From: Obelidium mucronatum | Lineage: Eukaryota; Chytridiomycota; Chytridiomycetes; Chytridiales; Chytriomycetaceae | Length of the DNA: 36,382 bases | Assembly (NCBI GenBank): GCA_025765595.1 | Contig: JAIVFH010000271.1 | Location: 1-36,382, forward strand | Direction of reading: 5' to 3' | Shown here: positions 10,185-19,939 of the stretch, one piece after another | Numbering within the stretch: position 1 is the first letter of the stretch | Layout of the letters: every line of letters begins with the position of its first letter | Notes under the pieces: generated by a model | Told to the model about the DNA's origin: nothing | Databases searched by the model: none | The model's input: the letters and a program-made list of their open reading frames with translations, nothing else | Position numbers and translations under genes: made by a program

Positions 10185-11227
10185 GGGCGACTTTATAAAT
10201 AGTTTGAACCAATAATTTCCTCTTCACAAAACGTGTTTTTTTCTTGTTTTGAGTTCAAAATTTCCAAAATAAACAGTCCTCAACAACGTAGGCAAGGCTT
10301 TTAGCCACAAGAGCAGCAGCAGCAGCAGCAAAAAAGACTGTATAAGCCTTAATTGCTCGGATTCTTCGTGAGAAATCAAAACAGGACCTGAAGGAAGAGG
10401 GAAAACGTGCAAAAGAAGCTCTCAAAGCTATGATTTTTTTGTTTTCTATAACATTGTTTTGGTGAAGTTGTAATAATATCATTGTTTCTAAGAAGTGACC
10501 ATGACAAACTACAAGCAGTCCTGATGAGACAGAATGGCATGGATGTTTACGTGAATGCTAACAATTCGGCTCTAGGATTCATTCCAACAACTGTTCTACT
10601 TTTGGTCTTGATTGGGAAGGAAATCAGATTCAAAATTGTGCTTCTTTGAAGTCTATCAACGATTGCTGCTGTGTAATAGACAGAACTGTTGCTTCCGCCA
10701 CTCCAAAGATGTCTCCAATTGAGACATACAAGTTTCCTGTTGCTAACCAATAGAGAGTAATTGCTAACTGCTTCTCTGTATAGATGGGGTTCCCACAACC
10801 TAAGAAACAAGGGAGGTGAGATCCAAATCGTTGCTTGTCGCCTATGGAAAGGTGGGTAATAGCGAACCTGTCTTATCTTTCCGAAGGTACGGCTCAAGCT
10901 CAATTCACAGCCAATTGAAGGTCAGTCGGTAACACAAAGCTGCTCTTTGAACAAATGGTCTGGAATGTCGTTTAGGTCCACTTCCCAGAATCGTCCTGAT
11001 CGTGCAATAGTTGTGCGTGGCTTTCGACTTGGATGATTGATCAAAACGCACTGACCACTAAACGGTCAGTGATTATTCACCTGCACGCATTGCTTTCAAA
11101 AGTGTTTATAAGTGCAAAATATCTTTTTGGTCAAAATTAACAGCCAACTTTTGGTTGGGATTTGTTGAAAAATGAATGCTTAATTTCTTTTTTATTTGGT
11201 CGTCGAAAACCGTTTATAAAGTCACCC
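10185..11227 (-). mobile_element. PIF/Harbinger element, defective
   Basis: The left end GGGCGACTTTATAAATAGTTT-like sequence is inverted at the right end (…GTTTATAAAGTCACCC). TTA stands on both sides (10182-10184 and 11228-11230), the 3-bp duplication typical of PIF/Harbinger. The minus strand carries part of a Harbinger nuclease (see 10563-11040). At 1043 bp it is too short for a full transposase, and the Myb-like partner gene is absent. A CAG run (10311-10330) lies in its 3' part. Confidence 0.85.
10563..11040 (-). pseudogene. Harbinger transposase N-terminal part, frameshifted
   Basis: Minus-strand frames give RSGRFWEVDLNDIPDHLF, then ELEPYLRKDKTG, then YTEKQLAITLYWLATGNLY followed by SIGDIFGVAEATVLSI. 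The last stretch is the helix-turn-helix-like region just before the catalytic DDE domain in PIF/Harbinger nucleases (LATGxSYxxIGxxFGVSxATV). Frame changes separate the pieces, and a stop follows EAQF. The catalytic domain itself is missing. Confidence 0.82.
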
Positions 11228-11327
11228 TTAAGGAAATCATGTTCCATTAATCTCTCCAGACAACACTTGAACGTTCAACTGTATCAACTAGGGTTCTTTA
11301 CTTGAGTGATAATCTTTAACATATTCA

Positions 11328-12251
11328 ACTAGAGACATATATGCTCAGTCACTTTGCTTCTTCGCAGTGCAGGTTGCAACTCCAGAGAAATTCGGACTTT
11401 ATGGAATTGCAACACTTGTAAGCAGAAAATTTCTTTCAAGGGGTGTTTGCGAGAAGTCAGAATTTCTATTTTGAATACCAGAAACTTGAAAGAGACCGTC
11501 TTTCTCATCATGTATGTGTCTGCCTGCAATCCTTACTACTTACTAGGCATTAATCCGGCCTTGAGTCACTTCTTATTTTGCCTTCTTTTAGAGCTTCCAT
11601 AATTTGTGTTAGTCATTCCATGATTTGTGTTAGTTGATGAAATCAATTACAGGAAAGCTTATTCTGGTTTCTGGTGGACAAGCATGACATGACAGCAGCG
11701 GGAAAATTAAATAAGTAAAACATGATTACTTGGGTCAAAAAACCTTTCTTGAGACAGTTGTGTTGTCTGGAGTTACTTTGGTTTTCAAGTCAATTTTCCT
11801 TTAATTGCCAGGGAAGCAACAGCTTGAACATGTCCATTTTCTAAAAATAGAACTATAAAAAACCCCTTCTTAACCCTCAAACCATTTGTGCAAAGTAGGA
11901 ACATCTTTTCTATAAATAGAACTACAAGGAATTGGCCTCCAACCCCCTCAAACTCCCCCTTAACATGACAGGTTGACAAGCCACCTGCAATTTTTCTTAA
12001 ATTGCCAGGAAGCAACAGCTTGAACGTGTCCATTTCTAAAAATAGAACTATTAAGAAACCCCTTTTTATCCCTTAAACCATTTTAACCAAGAAGTGACAA
12101 CTTCCTATAAATAGAACTACAAGGAATTGGTCCCCAACCCCCACCAAATGGCTTTAATACAACTCCTGGTAGGACTCCTATTGGGGCCCTGTTAGCACTA
12201 TTGAATGTAAAACATCTAAAATAAATGCATTTAAAGGGTAAATAAAATTTT
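11328..12251 (+). repeat. Repeat family X, unit 2 of tandem array
   Basis: The unit opens ACTAGAGACATATATGCTCA and proceeds through GCAGTGCAGGTTGCAACTCC, GAGCTTCCATAATTTG and GGACAAGCATGACATGACAG to the CTATAAATAGAACTACAAGG block. The next unit starts at 12252 in the same direction with the same order. Here the final block is partly duplicated (two GTCCATTTC...AAAATAGAAC stretches). Confidence 0.75.
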
Positions 12252-13086
12252 ACTAGAGACATACGCTCAGTCACTTTGCTTCTTCGCAGTGCAGGTTGCA
12301 ACTCCAGAGAAATTAGGACTTAATGGAATTGCCACACTTGTAAGCAGAAAATTTCTTTTAGGGGTGTTTGCGATAAGTCAGAATTTCTATTTTAATTGCT
12401 AGAAGATTTAAAGAGGCTGTCTTCTTTGTTTCCAAATTTAAAATCTTGGGGTATGACCAAAAGATGTCAAACAAGCAGATCATCATGAGTCTGCCTGCAA
12501 TCTGTACTGCTTACAAGGCATTTATCTTGCCTTGAGTCACTTCTTATTTTGCCTTCTTTTAGAGCTTCCATGTTTTGCGTTAGTTGATGAAATCAATTAG
12601 AGGAAAGCTTATTCTGGTTTTCAGGTGGACAAGCATGACATGACAGCAGCCAGAATATTAAATGAGTAAAACATGATTACTCAGTTCAAAAAACCCTTCT
12701 TGAGACAGTTGTGTTGTCTGGAGTTACTTTGTTTCCAAGTCAATTTTCCTTTAATTGCCAGGGAAGCTACAGCTTGAACATGTCCATTTTCTAAAAATAG
12801 AGCTATTAAAAACCCCCTTCTTAACCCTCAAACCATTAGGAACATCTTTTCTATAAATAGAACTACAAGGAATTGGCCTTCAACCCCCTCAAACTCCCCC
12901 TTAACATGACAGGTTGACAAGCAACCTGCAACAAGATTTTTTTATACAACTATCCAAAAATCAAAGAATAATCCAAAAATCCAAGAAAAATACAAAAAAT
13001 AAAGAAGTATCAAAGAAAAATTGAAGACATGGATTTCTTCTGAACAGGTTGCCTCTTCCAAAAATTTCCCAATACACCCTCCTGGT
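12252..13086 (+). repeat. Repeat family X, unit 3 of tandem array
   Basis: Same order as the unit at 11328, with about 85-90 percent identity by eye: terminus, GCAGTGCAGGTTGCAACTCC, ATTTAAAGAGGCTGTC, GACATGACAGCAGCC, then CCCCCTTAACATGACAGG. It ends in an A-rich stretch (12930-13020) before the next terminus. Confidence 0.75.
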
Positions 13087-13396
13087 ACTAGAGACATACG
13101 CTCGGTTGCTTTGCAGTGCAGGTTGCGACTCCAGAGAAATTAGGGCGTCATGGGATTGCAACACTTGTAAGCAGAAATTTTTTTTGAGGGGTGTTTGAAA
13201 TAATGCAGAATTTTTTTCTTTGTTTCCAAATTTTAAATCTTGGGGGATAACCAGAAGACGTCAAACAAGCCAAAAGCAGACAGATTCTCATCGTGAGTCT
13301 GCCTACAATCCTTTTAATCTGGCCTTGAGCCACTGCTTATTTTGCCTTCTTTAAGAGCTTCCATTATTTGTGTTAGTTGATGAAATCAATTAGGCA
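13087..13396 (+). repeat. Repeat family X, unit 4, truncated
   Basis: It begins ACTAGAGACATACGCTCGGT and keeps only the first third of the unit, up to GATGAAATCAATTAG, where gene V copy 2 begins. The GCTTCTTC word after the terminus is missing. Confidence 0.7.
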
Positions 13397-13902
13397 AGCT
13401 GTTGGCTGAAGGGAACATACGGAAGGACAAGATCCCGGCAATGGTCAAGCAGGAGACTGGGTTGGTCAACTTCCCTGACAAGAAGGAGTCTGGACATGCG
13501 TACGTTGGGCTCCATTTGTACAATGAGGAGCTGAAAAAGGTGATCTTTATTGAGTGTTATCTGCGTTTTCTGACTTTGCTATAGATCTTCTTGAAGTACA
13601 AGTGCTTCTTTGCGACATACAGCAGAATGACGTTTACTTTTGAATTAGCAAAATGTCATTTTGCTGAATGGACCAAAAAGCTGTCGTTCCATACTGGTGT
13701 TCCTGACAAAAACCACAATTCTGACAGCTTCATCCAAGCATTTAACCATCTGCACTTTTACAAGGCTGGGAAAAGCTGCCATCAGCGCAAGCCAGAGACG
13801 TATGTGGTGCTTCGGGCCTTTGCAAACAACCAACATGTCAAGAAGGCGTATTTGCGGGAGCCGCTTCAGGAAGGAAGCGCAAGCAAGAAGGCAAAGCGCT
13901 GA
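13397..13902 (+). pseudogene. Gene V, copy 2, 5'-truncated (unknown function)
   Basis: Two exons are visible. The first reads LLAEGNIRKDKIPAMVKQET through LHLYNEELKK. An intron GTGATC...GCTATAG spans about 13539-13584. The second encodes KYKCFFATYSRMTFTFELAK, EWTKKLSFHTGVPDKNHNSD, SCHQRKPETYVVLRAFANNQ and a basic end GSASKKAKR before TGA. The 3' part is intact and looks under coding constraint, but the 5' end is cut at repeat X. No known domain was recognised. It may belong to a transposon because all its copies lie among repeats. Confidence 0.6.
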
Positions 13903-14164
13903 TTGGGGGTTTTTTTATTTATTGTTTCTTCAATATTTTGTTAATTTGAACTTCGCGCATCCTTTTTTGTTTTTGTTTATTGTTGGTACTTTGGATTTTG
14001 TTTCTTACTTTAAATACATATGTTATGGTTTTAAAACTTTTCTGCTCATTGTACTTACCTTTTTCAAAATAAAGTAAGGACTAGCTTCTAACTGGCTCTC
14101 CACTGGCTGTCAACTGGCTTGCGGCCTGTGAACTAACTGCGACGCGGCTGGCTTTCCACTGGTT
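13903..14164. other. Gene V 3' flank and a short CTGGCT repeat
   Basis: An AT-rich trailer (also present next to copy 1) is followed at about 14085-14165 by loose repeats of AACTGGCT/CCACTGG words. No gene was seen. Confidence 0.4.
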
Positions 14165-14172
14165 AGCGGCTC

Positions 14173-14703
14173 CACGTACTATAGCAAGCGGCACTCCCGA
14201 TTCAGACCCCGATTCGGACTCCTAGTCGGAAATCGATTCGGAGTCCGACTAGGGCCCTAATAGGGACCGACTAGGAGCAATCCCTAATCGGGCGCGACTC
14301 GGAATGGCGGTTTGGCCAATTTGCGCTCCTATTCTCCCCCTAGCGTACTCCTAACCTGTTTCCAGTAGGAGATTACTGCTTTTTCCTTTTATTTTGAGGG
14401 GTTTTCTTTCTCCTAGTCGGACTTCCGAAGAGGACATAGCATCAAATGAGAAAAATTACCTAAACTACTGAAAACTTTTTAAAATAAAGCTATTAGAACT
14501 CCTTTTAAGAGGTGGCGAATGCTATAAGGACAGGTCCGATTGGCGCATTTGCGATTAGGAGCGCCACTAGGACTTCTAATAGCGCCCTATTGGGCTCCTA
14601 ATTGGTCCAGCTCCTATTCAGGTCCGATTCGGACTCCTAGTCGGACTCCTAGTCGGGCCCTAATCGGACCCCAAATCGCGCGTGCCGCTCGGACCCCGGG
14701 CTG
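14173..14703 (+). mobile_element. hAT-like non-autonomous element, copy B
   Basis: 531 bp, starting CACGTACTATAG and ending GGACCCCGGGCTG, with AGCGGCTC on both sides (14165-14172 and 14704-14711). It is nearly identical to copy A at 3380, differing by a few bases, so both moved recently from one source. Its insertion lies at the 5' edge of a KDZ-like pseudogene. Confidence 0.9.
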
Positions 14704-14711
14704 AGCGGCTC

Positions 14712-15815
14712 GCACGCAGGTTGCCCACAGGTTGCAAGCGGCCTGCTAAGCAGCCCGTTAGCGGCTCGGGAGGTCCGGCTCGCTATGGGAACACGCAAGA
14801 GTACATTCAGGATCCTGCTGTTTCAGAGGCGCTTCAAGCAGCTCATGAAGATTTTGAATATTCCTGCTTCCAACCATCTTGGGGGGAGAAGGGTAGACAG
14901 CTGTTTCCGTATTCCCTACATCTTGGAGAATACTCAAGCAATCAAGTGTCTGATAATGTAGAAGATTTGCAGTTGGCAATGAAGGAATATGTGGAGTGGA
15001 TGAATGCGCACTTTGCAGTAAAATGGAAACATTCATGTGCAGAATGTCATGTTGTTGATAGCAAAGGCCAGGAGTATAGTGCGGCAGTGATGGATGGAAA
15101 AGTGATGGGGCACTTGCTGTGCAGAGTGATTGGATGCAATTTGGACATCATTGGGATCAATACAAAATTCTGTATCAATCATGCAGGATTGAAGTGGAAA
15201 TGCATCATTTCAGGATGTGCAAATCAAAAAGGAGAATGTGAGAACTCTTTTGATTACCAACCGCAGGTGTGCAAGGAAGCAAAACATATGGAAGCGGTGC
15301 AAAAATTCTTCTCAGACCCATCAACAACAATTGAGAAAACTGCAAAGAAGTATGGAGGAAAGACAGGAGTGTCAGTTGGGCATGTGAAGGATGATGAAAG
15401 GAATTATGAGGAGTTTGGGTTCTGTTACAGCTCATTTGACAGATTCCTGCCAGGGGTGTTCCTGGTTGTGTGGAGCTGTGGGCACATTATGGACATTGGG
15501 AAGATATGCTCGTTTGAGTCCAACAAGTTTATCACAGGATTTCTTTGTCAAACATTCATGAGGCTGGAAGAGTATCCTACATTTATGTTTTATGACAAAG
15601 CATGTGTTTTTGTCAGGACTTTGAAAAACGGCGCTCAGCAAAACAAGCTGCTCCACAAGTAAGGATGTATTTGCTGTGATAGAATTTAACTTCTGTCCTT
15701 AGGATGCTATACCAAAAAATCATCTGGGTTGTTGACAGATTCCACTTGACGCTAGGTCTTTTGCTAGGCTATACCAAGGAAACAAGCCTTTATTCAACAC
15801 ATTAGCAGCAGAACA
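14712..15815 (+). pseudogene. KDZ transposase-like pseudogene 1
   Basis: The plus-strand frame runs through a cysteine/histidine-rich segment (SCAECHVVDSKG, LCRVIGCNLD, KFCINHAGLKWKCIISGC), then CGHIMDIGKICSFESNKF and FYDKACVFVRTL. An intron GTAAGG...CCTTAG (15659-15702) follows and the next exon reads QKIIWVVDRFHLT. FYDKAC and VDRFH carry the first two catalytic acids of KDZ (Kyakuja-Dileera-Zisupton) transposases. The region between VDRFH and KPLFNTLAAEH is deleted and frameshifted, and the gene stops at a partial hAT-like element. KDZ proteins are DDE-type, RNase H-fold transposases common in fungi. Confidence 0.8.
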
Positions 15816-15819
15816 CTCC

Positions 15820-16056
15820 TAAGAGGACAATCCTCATTTTGCAGGAAAAAGTAGTTTCCTTGTAATGACAAGTGATTAGGACTCCATTAGGAGGTGGCTA
15901 ATAGCGCCAATAGCCTATTGGCTATTCCGACTGGAGCCTGATTCGGGGTTTTTCCTATTTGGACCCGAATCAGACCCTAGTCGGACTCCAAATCGTTTCC
16001 CGAATCTGAGTCAGAATCAAAATCCAAATCGCGCGTGTCGCTCGCTATAGTACGTG
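15820..16056 (-). mobile_element. hAT-like element, partial copy E
   Basis: It ends CTCGCTATAGTACGTG, the reverse complement of the family start, and contains GATTCGGGG and CCTAGTCGGACTCC words. The other terminus (CAGCCCGGGG) is not found and no matching octamer flanks it, so the copy is truncated. It abuts the KDZ pseudogene. Confidence 0.65.
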
Positions 16057-16069
16057 ATCACCCCGCACT

Positions 16070-16544
16070 GCCCAACTTGACACCATATCAACTCCCTCAC
16101 ACCATCAAACTTGCAATTGCTATACTCTTCTATACTTAGTAAGTCCCCTTCCAACTCTTGACAACCACCATTGTTGCCCTTAAAGATAGTAGAGCGGTAA
16201 TAAAACCAAACCAGATAGTAGTGGTACTTAGCATTTGTGTTCCCCCAAAGGAACATGTGCTTGCTGGCGCAATTGTATTTGTATACATACAGGTAGTCTT
16301 TTGTGTGATCACACGTGTGGGTATCCAGAAGGAATGACAGAGAGATCGCCAAGCCTCTTTACAAAGCAGATCCTTGCAGGAAGGGCCCATCTCGGAAGCC
16401 ATGGATTGAGCAAAAGACAGGGGATTAAGGGTAGGGATGTGGCTGTAGGGTCGCTGGGGACAAGCACCACCCACAGCTTGAAGGGCTGCTGATTGGTGGG
16501 TGATTGAAGGAGGACGTTGTTGATGGCTGTTCCATAGTCCTGAT

Positions 16545-16580
<36 letters not shown>

Positions 16581-16990
16581 GGCGGTAGTGGTTGATGGGT
16601 TGACACAACATGATTGGAGCAGAAAACGCTGCATGCTGCAGCTCCCATTGCTCCAATGGATCAAAAAACCCAGAAATAAAGCTCCTTTTGCGTGGTTGAT
16701 TGTTATGGTAGGAATACTGGAGGATGTAGGAATAGAATCTTGCCAGGATTGGCAAGCAGGAGGGATTCCAATCCCTTTAGATCCAGGTTGCAGTCTGGCA
16801 GGGTGTAGATGCGGCAGCAATCCAAGAGCACTTGCTCAATTTGATCCAGAGCGGCAAGGATCTCAGCAGGAGCAGCAGGACACGCTCTAATTGCAGAGAT
16901 CAGGTTAATAGGAGAGGCTGACGCTGTTGAATGTTTGGTTGAGGCAGCAGTGGCAGCTTGGCATTGTCTTGTTGAGCGTCGCATTCTTCA
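16070..16990 (-). pseudogene. Y2 gene fragment, copy 2
   Basis: Minus-strand frames encode RACPAAPAEILAALDQIEQV, DCNLDLKGLESLLLANPGK, VFCSNHVVSTHQPLPP and, further on, YNCASKHMFLWGNTNAKYHY and EYSNCKFDGVRELIW. The first three match the plus-strand copy at 7390-7815. Frames change around the G32 tract, which would read as poly-proline on this strand. The last part has no counterpart in copy 1. No family was recognised. Confidence 0.5.
16548..16579 (+). repeat. G32 homopolymer
   Basis: Thirty-two consecutive G between GATGGA and TGGCGG. The homologous place near 7740 has the reverse complement of GATGGAGGGGGGAGTGGCGG, so this tract arose by expansion from G6. Confidence 0.95.
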
Positions 16991-17289
16991 AGTCAAAGTG
17001 ATGAGGGAGAACACAACAAACCAGAGAATACTCTATTACAGCTTTGTAGCCGTTGATATGCAAGAAATACTTTGATTCAATAAATTACTTTGGTATTGTT
17101 GAGCTAACTTGATTATTTATTTATTTATCTATTAATGCAATGGACGTAACAAACAAAAACGCGTCAAAAAGTCAGCATCCACCACGCAGGAACTGAGCCG
17201 CACTGATGTTATAGGTTGGTGGGCCAATACTTTTATTTTTGCTGAGGTTGGTGTTAAACATTTTCAGCAACAAAACCCGCAGAGCTGTG

Positions 17290-19171
17290 AGTGAAGGTTG
17301 AGATTGCTGTTAGAATCAAGCTGCCGCCCTATATACTCAATGTCGCCATGCCACACATCCGCAATCTTGCCGCAATATTTAGACGCTTGCAGCCAAAGGT
17401 CAAGATGCGCGGCAACATGCGTGTCATCAACCTGTGCTCCTGGACTGGAGTTCCTTCAGCCGCTGGTTGCTTACCTCACTGGCGTTGTGGAGTCTCTGGT
17501 ACATCGGGAGGCGTTTGAGATGGTGGCTAACATTACAAAGGTATGTATGTGTTTGTTATAGTTTAGCGCTCACCTTCTAATTGCAAAAACGAGACCAATA
17601 GGAAGTTGCAACCACATGTGATCCGATCTTTCACGTACTATAGCGAGCGGCACTCCTGATTCGGACCCTATTTGGACTCCTATTCGGAAAACGATTCGGA
17701 GTCCGACTAGGGCCCAATTCGGGTCCAAATTGGAGTCTGAATCGGACTGGGCCGTCCGTTAGGCCTAACGGCACTCCAAACGGACTCCAATTGAGCTCCG
17801 AATGCGCTTCCAATTGGATTTACAGCTCCTAACGGCTTTTTCAGCCCATTGCTAATTGCAAGTTGATAGTCCTAGTCGGAAAGCTAGTCAAACTCGGCTA
17901 GGGGTCCTACTAGGATCCCCTTTAGGACTCCAAATCTCAAAAACTTTGTGCATCTGGTGGGGTTTGAAGCCATCAGAAAATTTTTCTGAGCCTTCATCCT
18001 GAAATTTTCTGCCAAAAATTTCACTCAAATTGAAAAAGTTGTTGCCCAGTGCCCTCAATGGGTTTAATGAATGACGTAATACAAACTTGTGTCACACATA
18101 TGTTACAAATCATTATTATTCCATTGTTATTTCTATTTGACTGAGCTAACTTTTGAATTCAAATCAAGTTAATTAAGACTTCAGATTTCACAATCAGGAA
18201 TTTATTCACTACAAAATAAGTAGCTATGTTTGCATGCAATCAAGAATTAATATAAGTTGACATAGTGCAGTTTAGAAATGGCAGTGGCTTTGAAGATGAT
18301 CTGGTGAGGCAAGTATTCAAAGTTAGGCTTGTGTAATAAATTTTAAATTTTCTCTCTCAGGCACGTATAAAATTGTCAAAAAACATGCAGGGTGAAAAAT
18401 TGATGATGGGAAAAATTTGCCATGAAATTTTAATGGGGATGGAAATATGTGCAAGTGCAGAGTGGAGAAAATTTTTATTTGATAATTACATTAAGTTAAA
18501 AATTCTCATAGTTTCTAAGTTTATATTGCAATAGAAGAGATTACTGCAGTAAAGTTGCTACAGTCTGCATTGTGCAGCCGCGTAAATATTTGCTCTTGGT
18601 TGCTTTATGTTCACCGGTGCAAAGGGTCCTTATCGGTGGAAAACTCCCCATTAGGGCTCCTAATGGGTCCAATTGGTTTGCTATTAGGAGTGAAAAACGC
18701 TAGTAGCGCTCCTATTAGGAGCCGATTAGGAGCAAACGCGTTTTTTTCAATTGGAGTTCCTATTGGAGCTCCAATTGGGGCAAAATAGGCTCCGAATTGC
18801 TCTCAGTCCGATTCGGATCCGATTAGGAGTCCGAATCAGACCCCGAATAGTGCCCGAATCGGACCCCGAATTGCGCGTGCCGCTCGGACCCCGGGCTGCA
18901 ATCTTTGGGATCTTCACGTCTTTGTTTTTTGTGTTCTCAAACAACGGGGACTTCAAGCTCCACCTGGACAGCAAGAATTCAACCTTTGGGATCAACTTCA
19001 GTGTTGTCCCACGGTATGGCCAGCGCTGTACCTACCGGATTGAAATGTGGTGATCCCAGCAGTGCATGGGGAGGCAATTGTTTCCATGTTCAAGCATGAA
19101 AAACATGGGACCAGGATGTGGCATTCAGGGGAGCGACAATTTGTGGAGGTAGCGGAGTTGGCGGCGGAGGC
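17290..19171 (+). pseudogene. Y1 gene, copy 2, interrupted by hAT-like copy D
   Basis: Exon one ends GVVESLVHREAFEMVANITK before GTATGT (17541). An intron of about 60 nt ends GACCAATAG at about 17601. The next exon reads EVATTCDPIF, is split by a hAT-like element (17632-18898), and continues GIFTSLFFVFSNNGDFKLHL, STFGINFSVVPRYGQRCTY, then after a 2-nt frame break VIPAVHGEAIVSMFKHEK and HSGERQFVEVAELAAEADT. Removing the element and one copy of its octamer gives a continuous frame, which supports the exon call. The protein is unrecognised. Compared with copy 1, about 90 bp of exon one are missing. Confidence 0.6.
17632..18898 (+). mobile_element. hAT-like non-autonomous element, copy D (long form)
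   Basis: 1267 bp, starting CACGTACTATAG and ending GGACCCCGGGCTG. The flanking octamers are CGATCTTT (17624-17631) and CAATCTTT (18899-18906), one mismatch. The left 550 bp match copy C closely; about 250 bp in the middle (18240-18560) have no counterpart there. No transposase frame was found. It lies in an exon of gene Y1. Confidence 0.85.
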
Positions 19172-19295
19172 AGATACTAGAAAGAGCCTTTATTCAACAC
19201 ATCAGAAGCAGAACAGTGTGCTGGATGGTTCCCTCTTCATGCAGACTTTTTTTTGTTCAGCATGGTGGACATGAGAAATGAGCATCTTAGCAAAT
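19172..19295 (+). pseudogene. KDZ transposase-like fragment 2
   Basis: In one plus-strand frame the text is EPLFNTSEAEQCAGWF, followed by FFLFSMVDMRNEHL. This parallels KFNTQVAEQGNVWF and FFMYTLVDKRN in the KDZ protein at 25355-26323 and includes the glutamate of AEQ, the proposed third catalytic acid. Only this C-terminal piece is present, directly after Y1. Confidence 0.65.
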
Positions 19296-19482
19296 GTTAG
19301 TAGCCAGAGGGTTATTTGAGAAATTGATAAATTTTTATGATTAATTTTAACAATAATATGATAAAATTCTGAAAAATTTAATTTTGTATTTTTGCAATTT
19401 TTTGAATTTTTTCAGATGGTTTGTAATTTTTAGGAAATTTTTTTATAGTGTTATGCAGTTGACAGTTATTTTCATATGATGT

Positions 19483-19707
19483 TAAGTCCTAGTCGGTAGT
19501 CCTAATAGGACAATTCTCAAATTGCAGGAAAAATTTGTTTCCTCTTAATGGAAAGTGATTAGGACTCCATTAGGAGCACCAATTGCCCTATTGGCCATTC
19601 CGACCAGAGCCCGATTCGGGGTTGCTCCTATTCGGACCCAAATCGGGCCCTTGTCATACTCCACAAATCGGGGTCTGAATCGCGAGTGCCACTTGCTATA
19701 GTACGTG
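19483..19707 (-). mobile_element. hAT-like element, partial copy F
   Basis: It ends CTTGCTATAGTACGTG, the reverse complement of the family start, and its interior matches partial copy E (CTCATTTTGCAGGAAAAA-type, GTGATTAGGACTCCATTAGG). The other terminus and a matching octamer are absent. AT-rich DNA without features fills 19296-19482. Confidence 0.6.
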
Positions 19708-19708
19708 A

Positions 19709-19935
19709 AGAAGGATCCACTTACCTACCACATAGCGGTCTTTCCGATCCAGCACATACCGAATTTCAACAAGCAGTATTGTCCACTTGTCCGCAATAAG
19801 AGTAACTCTGATTTTGGCTTTCAGCGGTTCTGGTGCTGGGCTTTCGTCAGCCTCATCTGCTGAATGTTGTTAGCCAAACAATAAAAACCAATCCCTCACC
19901 ATCATCGAAATCCAATGGAAAAGGCTGCGTATCAC
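19709..19935 (-). pseudogene. Unrecognised exon pair beside gypsy remnant
   Basis: Minus-strand text reads SDTQPFPLDFDDG, a possible intron GTGAGG...ACATTCAG, then ADEADESPAPEPLKAKIRVT and IADKWTILLVEIRYVLDRKD, ending at a GTAAGT donor-like site next to hAT-like copy F. The acid-rich start and clean splice-like sites suggest real exons, but no family is recognised. Confidence 0.4.
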
Positions 19936-19939
19936 TAAT

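Noticed and set aside
10255..10482. Alanine-repeat protein from the CAG run in the Harbinger element
   Set aside because: A short low-complexity frame with no upstream gene context. The run is a microsatellite in a defective element.
16425..16820. Proline-rich proteins opposite the G32 tract
   Set aside because: Poly-proline is only the translation of the C strand of the homopolymer, and neighbouring frames change across it.
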